A stretch of DNA of 64,000 nt from Bacteroidetes bacterium B1(2017) (GTDB taxonomy: Bacteria > Bacteroidota > Bacteroidia > UKL13-3): the NCBI GenBank assembly GCA_002256395.1, contig NKJG01000009.1, positions 1 to 64,000 of the forward strand, read 5' to 3'. The position numbers and the translations under genes are program-made. Under the pieces are notes generated by a model. The model made no database searches and had not been told where the DNA came from. It saw only the letters and a program-made list of their open reading frames with translations. Below are positions 18,689 through 28,070 of the stretch, one piece after another. Within the stretch, counting starts at the first letter, position 1, and the number at the start of each line of letters is the position of its first letter.

Positions 18689-20443
18689 TTATTTGCTTGA
18701 GAGTTGGTCCACAAAATACATATCAATTTCGCCTTTATTTTTTGCATTTATTTTGCCTCTATAGGTGCACTGGAAACTATCCTTAATAAGTTCATAGGTA
18801 GCGCCACTAATATTTATTTTTCCTACTTCCGAATGTTGTTCCATTCTTGCTGCAGTGTTAACAGTGTCGCCCCATATATCGTAAGCATATTTTTTTACGC
18901 CTACAATACCCGCTACAACAGGACCTGAATGTAAGCCAATTCGTATTTTAAATTTACCTCCAGAATTTTTCATGAATTCTTGAACCTCAAGGGCAGCAAG
19001 CACTCCATTAATAGCGTGTTTTTCATCCGCTAATGGCAAACCACCTACGGCTAAATATGCATCTCCAATAGTTTTAATTTTTTCTATACCATGCTTTTCC
19101 ATAATGGCATCAAAGGCGGTAAAATTAGTGTGAATTTCATTTACTAGTTCCGTGGCACTCATTTCTTCACTTATGCCTGTAAAGTTTACAAAATCGGTAA
19201 ATAAAACGGTTACGTGGTTGTACTGTTTTGCTGCAGATTTTCCATTAAATTTTAATTCTTCGGCTATTTCAGTTGGTAAAATATTTAATAAAAGATCGTC
19301 CGATTTTTTCTTTTCTATGGTTAATTCGGCATTCAGTTTTTCTTTCTTTTTATTTTGTTTATAAAAGCCGATGGCAATAAAAAACAAGGCAACTAAAACA
19401 CTTATTAAAACAATACTAATACCTAAATTACGGTTGGCTTTTAGTTTTGCTATTTCGCTTTCTCCTTGCAATAATTCAATTTCAATATTCTTTTTTTCTG
19501 ATTCATACTTTTGCTCCATTTCGGCAAAGGACTTAACCTTGTTCGAATTGTAAAGAGAATCTTTGATGGTAATTCCATCCCAAAGCAAGTCGTATCCCTC
19601 TTTGAAATTTCCTTGGTTGTATAAGCTCAATGCCTTGTTTTCGGTGGCCGTTAATTGGTCCTCCAAATCGCCCGAAAGCTTTGAATAATATAGAGCAGAA
19701 TCTACATAAATGCTTTGTTTTTTTTGGTTTTCTTCTATTCCAGCAAGGTTGTTATAAATAGATGATAGAGTAGAATAGGCATCTCTTTTTAAGGCTAGTT
19801 CTAATGATTTTTTTAAGTAAATTTTTGCTTTAGGGTAGTCTCCTCTTTCTGCAAAGGTTGAACCTAAAACGCCTAATACTATTTCCTGAGATTTAAGATT
19901 GTTGGAGGTTTGAGCAAGATTATATGCTTTAAAATAATAGGCAAGTTGAGTTTCTAAATTTGGTTCTTGGCTTCCCTTTAATATATAAAGTCGAATAATT
20001 ACAGATTTTTCTGGCCAATTATACATCCAACTCGATAAACCTTTTTCAATAAAATAATTGGTTCTAGCCTTCATGTTAAAGTTGGAATATAAACTTGCAT
20101 AGGCAAGGTATATTTCAGCTAAAATTGGGTTGCTGGTATCAGGTTTGTTTTGATACAGTTGATTGGCCAAATAAACACTTCGCAAGGAGGAACGAAAATC
20201 TCCTTTTTGGTTAAACGAATAACTTTTATAGAGATAGGTTTTTATCTCCTTAAAGGTGTTTTTATTTTTATGAAAAAGATAAATGAGCGTGTCTGAATAG
20301 GTATCGCAAATTGAGAAGGTTTTGCTTTGATCTTTTTGAAGGCTTGTAAAAAGACTATCGGCCCAATCCTGTTTGGATTGAGCCAATAGTATATTACATG
20401 TATATGCAATAAAGAGAACTATAAATGCATACTTTTTTTTCAT
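18689..20443 (-). CDS. TPR-containing membrane class III adenylate cyclase
   Basis: A 584-residue protein. It has a signal peptide (residues 1-21), periplasmic TPR-like helices (about 60-300), a short coiled coil (305-335), one membrane helix (341-361), and a cytoplasmic cyclase domain (about 405-580). Metal ligands are D417 in VLFTDFVNF and D461 in TIGDAYLAVGG. K457 and D522 (YAYDIWGDTVN) are the residues that select adenine over guanine in class III enzymes, and N529 and R533 in NTAARM stabilise the transition state. The domain is therefore predicted to be an active ATP-specific cyclase that senses something outside the membrane. The gene behind it is a small beta-trefoil-like protein. Confidence 0.88.
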   Translation of the reverse strand: MKKKYAFIVLFIAYTCNILLAQSKQDWADSLFTSLQKDQSKTFSICDTYSDTLIYLFHKNKNTFKEIKTYLYKSYSFNQKGDFRSSLRSVYLANQLYQNKPDTSNPILAEIYLAYASLYSNFNMKARTNYFIEKGLSSWMYNWPEKSVIIRLYILKGSQEPNLETQLAYYFKAYNLAQTSNNLKSQEIVLGVLGSTFAERGDYPKAKIYLKKSLELALKRDAYSTLSSIYNNLAGIEENQKKQSIYVDSALYYSKLSGDLEDQLTATENKALSLYNQGNFKEGYDLLWDGITIKDSLYNSNKVKSFAEMEQKYESEKKNIEIELLQGESEIAKLKANRNLGISIVLISVLVALFFIAIGFYKQNKKKEKLNAELTIEKKKSDDLLLNILPTEIAEELKFNGKSAAKQYNHVTVLFTDFVNFTGISEEMSATELVNEIHTNFTAFDAIMEKHGIEKIKTIGDAYLAVGGLPLADEKHAINGVLAALEVQEFMKNSGGKFKIRIGLHSGPVVAGIVGVKKYAYDIWGDTVNTAARMEQHSEVGKINISGATYELIKDSFQCTYRGKINAKNKGEIDMYFVDQLSSK

Positions 20444-20449
20444 TTGCTA

Positions 20450-20863
20450 TTAGGCATGACCAGGTCCTTTGATAGGACTTTTGTTGAATTTCCACTTTTG
20501 AGTATTGCCACCATTTTTTGGTTTTAGCTTTAGGCTACCGTTATCATTTTCTAAAGCACCAATGGAAGCATTGTTTATCATTAATTCAAGAATTACCGTA
20601 TCGTCGCCATTATCAGTAACTACCCAAAAAGTGTCGGGAGGGTTAATTGGACAGGTTGGTGTTTGTTCGGCCACACCTGTTAAAAAGAAGCCTGCCGCAC
20701 AATAAAGTTGACCATTACTTAAAGAAGTTTGTTGGTTCCAATTTTGATCATCGGTTCCATTTGCGCTTGATAGTGAAGCTGGGGTGTTGTCGGACCCGCC
20801 AGAAGTAATAAAAGAGGAACCATTGGAAAAGGTGTACTCGTCATTAAGTTTAAATGTTGCCAT
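20450..20863 (-). CDS. Small ricin-B-like (QxW) protein, hypothetical
   Basis: A 137-residue protein with no signal peptide. It has two short motifs, DDQNWNQQTS near residue 40 and NTQKWKFN near residue 123, that look like the QxW motif of beta-trefoil lectins. Between them is a Gly/Asn-rich beta pattern (WVVTDNGDDTVILELM). The length allows one trefoil. It lies six bases upstream of the cyclase gene and may be co-transcribed with it. Sugar binding is a guess from fold resemblance. Confidence 0.6.
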   Translation of the reverse strand: MATFKLNDEYTFSNGSSFITSGGSDNTPASLSSANGTDDQNWNQQTSLSNGQLYCAAGFFLTGVAEQTPTCPINPPDTFWVVTDNGDDTVILELMINNASIGALENDNGSLKLKPKNGGNTQKWKFNKSPIKGPGHA

Positions 20864-20918
20864 AGTTTAGGTTTGTTAAGGTATTAATTTAATTATATAG
20901 TTGCTTTATCATCACAAA

Positions 20919-21710
20919 TTATTTGCAACAAAGTACTGGAATGCCATAGGGGTTAACTAAAAAATTTTCTTTATCGCCTACCCCAAAAAGTAGGTCGTTT
21001 TTAGAAATATTGGACATTAAGCTAATCAATGAAATGGAGTTTTCTCTTGCATATTCTAATGTTTGGCGACTATATCCAACGGAGATAACTTTAATGCCAT
21101 CTAACATTTTATAGAATGGAACTTTGTTCTCGGTAAAATAGGATTTTGTTTTTTCCTTGTTTTTGTCGAGTTGGCTTTCTAGGTCTAAACCAGGTTTGTC
21201 TATTTCATAAACGGTAACTGGGGCATTTAATTCCAAAGCCATAGCGGCAGTTTGCTTTATTTTAAGTTCAAAGTCTGGATGGGGTCCAATAGGCATTAAA
21301 ATAGTTTCAACCGCATCTAAATTAATTTTATTATTTTCTTGTAAAACTATACAGGTACAAGGTAAGGCCTGAACCAATTTTAATATATGTGCTCCAAATA
21401 AATGCTGAAACATTCCCTTAACTCCATGTGTGCAAATAATTGCCAAGGATGGGTCTATTTTTTTGAGTAATTCGGGTACTGCGGAAAAAATGTTTCCAAA
21501 TCCAACTTCAAAAGAAACGGGTACATTATTAATGCTATTTTTTTGTACAAACAGTTCAAGTTCCTTTTCAACCTCTGCAACTTGATCGGCAGAATTGGCA
21601 ATGTTAAGGCAAACAATTTTTGCATGGGTAATGTGTGCTAAGCGTTGGGCTTGGTTAAGAGCTATTTTTGCTCCTTCGGTAAAATCAATTAATACAGCGT
21701 ATGATTTCAT
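20919..21710 (-). CDS. Universal stress protein, tandem UspA domains
   Basis: A 263-residue protein made of two UspA domains. The first begins MKSYAVLIDFTEGAKIALNQ and ends with the ATP-loop-like remnant HGVKGMFQHLFGAH followed by CTCIVLQ. The second runs from about residue 140 (ETILMPIGPHPDF) to VLCCK. The start at 21710 fits the first beta strand; an extra six residues upstream are not conserved in type. Universal stress proteins bind ATP or act in stationary-phase survival. The gene is divergent from maeB, with a set of inverted repeats in the shared spacer. Confidence 0.85.
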   Translation of the reverse strand: MKSYAVLIDFTEGAKIALNQAQRLAHITHAKIVCLNIANSADQVAEVEKELELFVQKNSINNVPVSFEVGFGNIFSAVPELLKKIDPSLAIICTHGVKGMFQHLFGAHILKLVQALPCTCIVLQENNKINLDAVETILMPIGPHPDFELKIKQTAAMALELNAPVTVYEIDKPGLDLESQLDKNKEKTKSYFTENKVPFYKMLDGIKVISVGYSRQTLEYARENSISLISLMSNISKNDLLFGVGDKENFLVNPYGIPVLCCK

Positions 21711-21714
21711 AATT

Positions 21715-21787
21715 AGAATTTGGTTCAACGAATTTATTTCTAAATAGACTATTTAGATTACCAAATTCTATCCCAATTGAACCAAAT
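21715..21787. promoter_or_regulatory. Nested inverted repeats in the usp-maeB divergent spacer
   Basis: Three perfect inverted pairs overlap here. CTAAATAG-A-CTATTTAG is at 21740-21756. AGAATTTGGT (21715-21724) pairs with ACCAAATTCT (21760-21769). ATTTGGTTCAA (21718-21728) pairs with TTGAACCAAAT (21777-21787). They sit within 75 bases of the usp start. The symmetry suggests operator sites for a dimeric regulator or an RNA leader for usp. Confidence 0.5.
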
Positions 21788-21987
21788 ACTAAAACAAAAT
21801 AATTAATCCTTTTTTGAAATGTCTGATGTTTTCAAAAAAATAGAAGTCCAAAAAAGTAACAAAGGCAAGGTTTTTTTCTAATAAGAATCATGTATATTAG
21901 CCCTTGTAGCATTTGCAAAACCAAGGCAAAATAGGTAACTATGCACTGGTAAGATTGATTTATAGAATTTAGAATAAACTATTAATT

Positions 21988-24246
21988 ATGAACTCATTAA
22001 AGGAAGACGCATTAAAATATCATAGCAAAGGAAGGCCTGGCAAAATATCTGTGGTTCCAACAAAACCAACCAATACAACTAGAGATTTAAGTTTAGCCTA
22101 TTCACCTGGTGTGGCCGAGCCCTGTTTGGCAATTGCAGAAAACAGAGACGATATTTATAAGTATACTGCCAAAGGAAACTTGGTTGCAGTAATTAGCAAT
22201 GGTACTGCTGTTTTAGGTTTGGGTGATATTGGAGCCGACGCCTCAAAACCTGTGATGGAAGGAAAGGGAGTATTGTTTAAAATTTTTGCTGATATTGATG
22301 TTTTTGATATTGAAATAGACACCAAGGATACCGAAGAGTTTATTAAAACGGTAAAGAACATTTCTGTAACTTTTGGTGGGATAAATTTAGAAGATATAAA
22401 AGCTCCAGAATGTTTTGAAATAGAACGTAGATTAAAGGAAGAATTAAACATTCCTATCATGCACGATGATCAGCATGGTACAGCAATTATTACTGGAGCT
22501 GCCTTATTAAATGCTCTAGAAATTGTAGGGAAGAAAATTGAAGACATTCAAGTGGTTTATAACGGTGCTGGTGCTGCCGCTGTTTCCTGTGCTAGAATTA
22601 TGATGGCACTAGGTGTTAAAAAAGAAAACTTAGTCATGTGCGATAGTAAGGGTGTTATTAGAACCGATAACGAAACCTTAGATTATATTAAAAAACCATT
22701 TGCTACCGAAAGAGATATTCATAAGCTTGAAGAAGCCATGATAAATGCGGATGTGTTTGTAGGTTTATCAAAAGCAGATGTTGTTTCTCAAGACATGCTT
22801 AGAAGCATGAATAAAGATTGTATCGTTTTTGCCTTAGCCAATCCAAATCCAGAAATTACCTACGAATTAGCAACCGCTTCAAGGCCCGATATTATTATGG
22901 CTACCGGCCGTAGCGATTACCCTAATCAGGTAAATAATGTGCTAGGTTTCCCTTATATTTTTAGAGGAGCCCTAGATGTTAGAGCAACTAAAATTACCGA
23001 AGAAATGAAATTGGCTGCTGTGTATGCATTAGCTAATCTAACTAAAGAGCCTGTTCCTGAAATTGTAAACTTAGCCTATAACCAAAGCAATGTAACCTTT
23101 GGAAGGCATTATATTATTCCTAAGCCAATAGACCCTCGACTAATTACAGCGGTATCTCCTGCTGTGGCAAAAGCAGCTATGGAATGCGGTGTAGCTCGTC
23201 AGCCAATTACCGATTGGGATAAATACAATAATGAATTGCTGAATCGCTTAGGAAAAGAAAGCAATTTTGTAAGAGCAATTACTGATAAAGCTAAGCAAGA
23301 CCCTAAACGTGTTGTCTTTTCTGAGGCCGATAATTATAAAATTTTAAGAGCTGCTCAGATTGTTAAAGACGAAGGAATTGCTATTCCTATTTTATTAGGT
23401 AATAGAGAGAAAATAGAACATATTATTAAGACTAATAATATGCGCTTAACAGACATCACTATTATCGATCCAAAAGAGCAACTTGAAAAAGGATCTGACT
23501 TTGCTGATGCACTCTTTGCAAAACGTCAACGCAATGGCTTAACCTTACATGAAGCCAAAAAACTCATGTTAGATAGGCACTACTTTGCACCAATGATGGT
23601 TGAAATGGGAGAGGCCGATGCAATGATTAGTGGATTAACCAAAAACTATCCTAGCACGATTCGCCCTGCCTTACAAATTTTGGGAAAAGAAGAAGGAACT
23701 TCTGTTGTGGCGGGTATGTATATTATGCTTTCCAAAAAAGGAACTTTGTTCTTCGCAGATTGTTCGGTAAATCAATCGCCAGATGAAGATCAATTGGTAA
23801 ATATTACCAATTTAACCTATAAAGCGGTTAAGAAATTCAATAGAGATCCACGTATTGCATTATTAAGTTACAGCAATTTTGGTTCGGCCAAAGGCGATGA
23901 TGCTATTAAAATGAGCAATGTTCGTAAGCGCCTTAAAAAAGAAAATCCTTCTATGATCGTGGATGGTGAAATTCAAGCAAATGTTGCCTTGAACCAAAAG
24001 CTATTGAAAGAAAACTTTCCTTTTAGTGAGTTAGTTGGCGAGCCTGTTAATACCTTTATTTTCCCTTCACTATCGTCGGGTAATATTGCGTATAAAATGA
24101 TGCAAGAACTTGGCGCGGCCGAGGCTATTGGACCTGTATTATTAGGACTAAAAAAATCGGCACATATTTTACAATTAGGCAGCAGCGTGCGCGAAATTGT
24201 AAATATGGTAACCATTGCTGTGGTTGATGCCCAGAGCAAACAATAG
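21988..24246 (+). CDS. maeB: NADP-dependent malic enzyme with C-terminal phosphotransacetylase domain
   Basis: A 752-residue fusion. Residues about 1-425 are malic enzyme: SLAYSPGVAEPC, the metal/substrate region MHDDQHGTAIITGAALLNA and the nucleotide fold VVYNGAGAAAVSCARIMM. Residues about 430-752 are a phosphate acetyltransferase-like domain (GSAKGDDAIKMS, GPVLLGLKKSAHIL) that in MaeB proteins is regulatory and senses acetyl-CoA rather than catalysing. The enzyme oxidatively decarboxylates malate to pyruvate and supplies NADPH in the cytoplasm. It stands as a single gene followed by a structured spacer. Confidence 0.95.
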   Translation: MNSLKEDALKYHSKGRPGKISVVPTKPTNTTRDLSLAYSPGVAEPCLAIAENRDDIYKYTAKGNLVAVISNGTAVLGLGDIGADASKPVMEGKGVLFKIFADIDVFDIEIDTKDTEEFIKTVKNISVTFGGINLEDIKAPECFEIERRLKEELNIPIMHDDQHGTAIITGAALLNALEIVGKKIEDIQVVYNGAGAAAVSCARIMMALGVKKENLVMCDSKGVIRTDNETLDYIKKPFATERDIHKLEEAMINADVFVGLSKADVVSQDMLRSMNKDCIVFALANPNPEITYELATASRPDIIMATGRSDYPNQVNNVLGFPYIFRGALDVRATKITEEMKLAAVYALANLTKEPVPEIVNLAYNQSNVTFGRHYIIPKPIDPRLITAVSPAVAKAAMECGVARQPITDWDKYNNELLNRLGKESNFVRAITDKAKQDPKRVVFSEADNYKILRAAQIVKDEGIAIPILLGNREKIEHIIKTNNMRLTDITIIDPKEQLEKGSDFADALFAKRQRNGLTLHEAKKLMLDRHYFAPMMVEMGEADAMISGLTKNYPSTIRPALQILGKEEGTSVVAGMYIMLSKKGTLFFADCSVNQSPDEDQLVNITNLTYKAVKKFNRDPRIALLSYSNFGSAKGDDAIKMSNVRKRLKKENPSMIVDGEIQANVALNQKLLKENFPFSELVGEPVNTFIFPSLSSGNIAYKMMQELGAAEAIGPVLLGLKKSAHILQLGSSVREIVNMVTIAVVDAQSKQ

Positions 24247-24292
24247 GATAGTAATTGAATAGTTAGTTTTAGATATTTTGTATAGAATAAAT

Positions 24293-24491
24293 ACCTATCA
24301 CTAGATATAATTCTAAAAAAATAGGTGAACTATCTATAAAACAAGAGAAATTAAAACCCAAAATTTGTACCCGATACCATACTTCAGTATCAGTTGCTAC
24401 TGCAATTGAGCTGGGTTATGGGAAAGTCAATGGGGATTGACTTTGGTTTATTCATAGTAGAAAAAGCCACTCTTCGGAGTGGTTTTTTTTT
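24293..24491 (+). ncRNA. Candidate structured RNA (leader/riboswitch-like or sRNA) upstream of the copper operon
   Basis: Between maeB and mbnP the spacer folds into an ordered series of helices. ACCTAT (24293-24298) pairs with ATAGGT (24321-24326). A three-way junction is closed by AACCCA (24355-24360) and TGGGTT (24412-24417). Its arms are GATAC/GTATC (24373-24377, 24387-24391) and AGTTGC/GCAATT (24392-24397, 24402-24407). Then comes AAAGTCAA/TTGACTTT (24423-24430, 24437-24444). A UUCG-capped terminator follows at 24467-24491, only 35 bases before mbnP. No known riboswitch class is recognised. It could also be an extended 3' end of maeB. Confidence 0.45.
24467..24491 (+). terminator. UUCG-tetraloop intrinsic terminator
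   Basis: CCACTC-TTCG-GAGTGG is followed by nine T residues. It lies 220 bases after maeB and 35 bases before mbnP, so it either ends the maeB transcript or acts as the switchable terminator of the mbnP leader. Confidence 0.85.
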
Positions 24492-24526
24492 GTTTTATAC
24501 GTCTAATAACTCATTATTGAAGTTAA

Positions 24527-25240
24527 ATGAGTTTTGGAGGTATGGCGTTTTTCAAAAAATATAGTTTATTGGTTTTGCTTATTTGGATTCTCCCTGCTAG
24601 TGATATTCGCGCTCAAACCATAGAGCTATCCTTAAGGTTAACGTGCGGAAGACAGGACTTGAATTTGGAAAATGAAACATATAAGTTGAACCAAACAGAC
24701 TCGTTTAAGCTCAGCGTATTGAAGTTTTATATAAGTAACTTGGAGTTTTGGAATAATGACACCTTACTTCTTAAAGAAGAAAATTCGTATCATTTAATTG
24801 ATGCTTCCAAACCAGAGAGTTTACATTTACAGGTTTCAAGCACTAAGAATTTTGGCTACGATGAGCTTAGATTTAATTTAGGTGTGGATAGTACAACAAC
24901 TGTTTCTGGAGCCATGAGCGGCGCCTTAGACCCAATAAATGGAATGTATTGGACCTGGCAAAGTGGATATATACATTCAAAAATTGAAGGTATGGTGTTT
25001 TTGAATGGTACTGGGAAAGAGTTTGTATATCACCTTGGCGGGTATCAATACCCATTTAATTCACTCCAAGAAGTACGTTTAAAGACAAGTTCCTCCAAAT
25101 CTTTAGGTATTCAGGTTGATTTATTTCCCTTTCTAAGTAAACTTAATTTTAACAAGCAAACTCATTTAATGTCGCCTTGCGATGATTCTGTATTGTATAG
25201 TAAATGGGTGAGTGATTGTTTTAGTATAAATCAAAAATGA
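24527..25240 (+). CDS. MbnP-family copper-binding protein
   Basis: A 237-residue exported protein with a signal peptide (cleavage near DIRAQ, residue 30). The family signature is present: LSVLKFYISNLEF, YHLID (H89), GMYWTWQSGYIHSKIEG (W142, W144) and FVYHLGGY (H169). In characterised MbnP/MopE proteins a tryptophan is oxidised to kynurenine by the partner diheme enzyme and, with histidines, forms a high-affinity copper site. The partner gene follows at once with a four-base ATGA overlap. Start at 24527 or 24542 (MAFFKKYS) both leave a signal peptide. Which Trp is modified cannot be decided here. Confidence 0.83.
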   Translation: MSFGGMAFFKKYSLLVLLIWILPASDIRAQTIELSLRLTCGRQDLNLENETYKLNQTDSFKLSVLKFYISNLEFWNNDTLLLKEENSYHLIDASKPESLHLQVSSTKNFGYDELRFNLGVDSTTTVSGAMSGALDPINGMYWTWQSGYIHSKIEGMVFLNGTGKEFVYHLGGYQYPFNSLQEVRLKTSSSKSLGIQVDLFPFLSKLNFNKQTHLMSPCDDSVLYSKWVSDCFSINQK

Positions 25241-26271
25241 GGAGTAAAAAACTTGTTTTCATTTTGGTTCTCTTAACCTGTTTTGGGTTTGTCACTCAAA
25301 CGCCTTATGTATTGGTTGAACCGATAGGGTGGCCCAAACCCGTTTATAATTTTAAGCGTAATCCATTAAATAGTGAAACCATTCTTTTAGGAAGAGCTCT
25401 TTTTTATGATCCAATACTATCTAAAAACAATTCCATTTCTTGTGCAAGTTGCCATTCGCAATACAATGCTTTTACCCATGCCGATCATGCACTTAGTCAT
25501 GGCATATACGATAGCATAGGAACACGCAATTCGCCCACTTTAATGAATTTAGCTTGGCATAAAAGTTTTATGTGGGATGGAGCCATTAATCATTTAGATA
25601 TGCAGGCGCTTGCACCTATTACACATCCTAAAGAAATGGGCGAAAACATGGCATCTTTGCTTCGTAAATTAAATCAGTCGAAGTTTTATAAGCCCTTATT
25701 TTTGCATGCTTATGGCGACACACTTGTGAATAGCGAGCGGCTTTTGAAGGCGCTATCTCAATTTATGTTAACACTTGTAAGTTCTAATTCCAAATATGAT
25801 TCTGTGATGAGAAAAGAGCGTGTATTTACCGCCCAGGAGCAAAATGGATATTCTCTTTTTAAACAACATTGCAATTCCTGCCATACCGAACCATTATTTA
25901 CCAATTTGGAGTTTGAGAATAATGGCTTATGTGTGAATCCTAATTTAATTGATTTGGGTAGGTTTAGACTTACACTTAACCCAAAAGATTCTTTCAAATT
26001 TAAAGTACCAAGCCTCCGAAATATTGAATTCTCCTTTCCTTATATGCATGATGGTAGGTTCAAAACAATTGCTGAAGTTCTTGCCCATTATATGTCACCT
26101 AAATGTAAAACTTCCACACTAGCTAAAAAGCTTCAATCTCCTATTAATTTGACAAAGGCCGAAAGGGTTGATTTAACTGCATTCTTGCTCTGCCTAACCG
26201 ATAAGACATTTCTTTTTAATGAGAAATATTCTTATCCCAAAAGATTGTTCTTTCCAATGACGAAGGATTGA
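25237..26271 (+). CDS. MbnH/MauG-type diheme cytochrome c peroxidase-like enzyme
   Basis: A 344-residue exported protein with an N-terminal signal segment (1-22) and two covalent heme motifs, CASCH at residues 69-73 and CNSCH at 212-216. Conserved peroxidase-family stretches are LGRALFYDPILSKNNSISCA, GTRNSPTLMNLAW, FMWDGAINHLDMQ and FKVPSLRNIEFSFPYMHDGR. The family reduces peroxide or, as MbnH/MauG, oxidises a tryptophan in a partner protein through a bis-Fe(IV) state. The overlap with the MbnP gene strongly favours the MbnH role. It acts in the periplasm. Confidence 0.88.
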   Translation: MRSKKLVFILVLLTCFGFVTQTPYVLVEPIGWPKPVYNFKRNPLNSETILLGRALFYDPILSKNNSISCASCHSQYNAFTHADHALSHGIYDSIGTRNSPTLMNLAWHKSFMWDGAINHLDMQALAPITHPKEMGENMASLLRKLNQSKFYKPLFLHAYGDTLVNSERLLKALSQFMLTLVSSNSKYDSVMRKERVFTAQEQNGYSLFKQHCNSCHTEPLFTNLEFENNGLCVNPNLIDLGRFRLTLNPKDSFKFKVPSLRNIEFSFPYMHDGRFKTIAEVLAHYMSPKCKTSTLAKKLQSPINLTKAERVDLTAFLLCLTDKTFLFNEKYSYPKRLFFPMTKD

Positions 26272-26360
26272 GGAAATTAGAACGTCTAACAGAATTAATT
26301 AAAACAAAATATAAGACTTGAATGTCTTGTTTTGGATTGATTCTAACACCTATTTACTTT

Positions 26361-28058
26361 ATGAGAAAAATTTTCCTATTCGCCAGCCTATTCTTTTTGG
26401 GCTCCTTATCTGTAATAGCTCAATACAATACCATGGCTATTCCAGACACCTTAAATGGTAGTAATTTTAATTTAACCATTAAGGATACCTTTTCCCAATT
26501 GGTTTCCACCGGTAATCAAACTATAACAGGTGGAATTAATGGAAAAATTTGGGGACCAACTTTATTTTTTAATAAAGGGGATGTAGTTCACATGAATGTA
26601 AAAAATAGTTTGAATGATTCTACCACGCTTCATTGGCATGGTATGCATTTGCCAGCTGTTATGGATGGTGGTCCGCATCAAATTATTCCTCCTGGAACAA
26701 CATGGCAACCTTATTGGAAGGTAGAAAACAATGCTGCAACGTATTGGTATCATCCGCATTTGCATGAGATGACAATGGAACAAATTACCAAAGGAATTGG
26801 TGGTTTAATAATTGTGAGAGATAGCATTGAATCTTCTTTAGCATTGCCAAGAACATACGGTGTAGATGATATTCCTGTAATTTTAACGGATAGAGATTTC
26901 ACCACTTCCAATCAATTTAGTGTAGTTGCCTATGGCGATAGTATGCTTACTAATTTTACTTTGCGTGCTCAATATTCGGTGCCTGCGCAGGTTGTTAGGT
27001 TTAGAGTATTAAATGGAGCTATAGAACGTTCCTTTAATTTAGGTTTTAGCGATAATAGAAACTTTTATATTATTACTTCAGATGGCGGTTTATTGTCGGC
27101 ACCTGTGGCAGTGAATAGATATGTATTACATGCAGGAGAGCGTATTGAGATTTTGGTTGATTGCTCGGCAGACTTAGGTAAGTCGGTTGATTTAAAAGCG
27201 TATAATTCTACTTTGGCTCAAAACGTGGCTGGAGGAGATGTATTTCCAAATGGTCCATTTGTGAATTATTTGGCTCGTAAAGACTTTAACATTTTGCATT
27301 TAAACATAGGTGCGCAAACAATTAAGCCAATAACTCAAATTCCAACTACTTTAACTACCCTAACTCCCATTTCTGCTGCAAGTGCCAATATCACAAGGTA
27401 TCTAACCATTAATGATACCAATATTGTAGGTGTTGCTGGAGCTGCATTTGTAATAAATCATAAGCTCTTTGATATTAATTACAACAATTATACTGTGCCT
27501 TTAAACAATACCGAAATATGGGAAATTAAGAGCACTTCAAACTTTGGACATCCGTTTCATATTCACGATGTAGAGTTTAATATTTTATCTTCTGGAGGTA
27601 ATGCTCCAGTAGCAGCTCAAGCTGGTTGGAAAGATGTAGTTTTTATTCCTGCACAAACAATCGTAAGGTTTATTGCCAAGTTTGATGATTATGCCGATGC
27701 TTTGCATCCATTTATGTTCCATTGCCATATTTCACTGCATGAAGACGAAGGTATGATGGGTCAATTTGTGGTAACAGATCCAGCTTCTGGCTTAGCTAAA
27801 ATACCAATGAATCAAGGAAGTTTTAGCTTATATCCAAACCCAAGTACCAATAAGGTTTTCATAAATTTTGCTGACCCTAGCACTAAAGTTTATTATATTT
27901 CAATTCTTAATTCACTTGGAAAGGCAGTTGTAATGTTACCCCAACCAGAGTGGCAAGAAGGTATTGATGTATCTCATTTGAGCGATGGAATTTATTTTAT
28001 GCAGTTAACAGATGAAAAAACGAAGACCGTCATTACCAAGAAATTTATAAAAGAATAA
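26361..28058 (+). CDS. Multicopper oxidase with T9SS type A sorting domain
   Basis: A 565-residue secreted protein (signal peptide residues 1-20). All four copper-binding motifs are visible: HWHG (H91, H93), HPHLHE (H131, H133), HPFHIH (H397, H400, H402) and HCHISLHEDEGMM (H454, C455, H456, H460, axial M465). The type 1 ligand set with Met suggests a CueO/CumA/laccase-like oxidase of moderate potential. The tail from about residue 487 (FSLYPNPSTNKVFINF to ITKKFIKE) is a T9SS type A sorting signal, so the enzyme should be exported beyond the outer membrane. The start at 26361 gives the signal peptide. Likely role: oxidation of Cu(I), Mn(II) or phenols outside the cell; the substrate is not shown. 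Confidence 0.9.
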   Translation: MRKIFLFASLFFLGSLSVIAQYNTMAIPDTLNGSNFNLTIKDTFSQLVSTGNQTITGGINGKIWGPTLFFNKGDVVHMNVKNSLNDSTTLHWHGMHLPAVMDGGPHQIIPPGTTWQPYWKVENNAATYWYHPHLHEMTMEQITKGIGGLIIVRDSIESSLALPRTYGVDDIPVILTDRDFTTSNQFSVVAYGDSMLTNFTLRAQYSVPAQVVRFRVLNGAIERSFNLGFSDNRNFYIITSDGGLLSAPVAVNRYVLHAGERIEILVDCSADLGKSVDLKAYNSTLAQNVAGGDVFPNGPFVNYLARKDFNILHLNIGAQTIKPITQIPTTLTTLTPISAASANITRYLTINDTNIVGVAGAAFVINHKLFDINYNNYTVPLNNTEIWEIKSTSNFGHPFHIHDVEFNILSSGGNAPVAAQAGWKDVVFIPAQTIVRFIAKFDDYADALHPFMFHCHISLHEDEGMMGQFVVTDPASGLAKIPMNQGSFSLYPNPSTNKVFINFADPSTKVYYISILNSLGKAVVMLPQPEWQEGIDVSHLSDGIYFMQLTDEKTKTVITKKFIKE

Positions 28059-28070
28059 CACACTAAACAT

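Noticed and set aside
24361..24444. tRNA or known riboswitch in the structured spacer
   Set aside because: No acceptor/T-arm pattern and no conserved core of TPP, cobalamin, purine or SAM classes could be found by eye.
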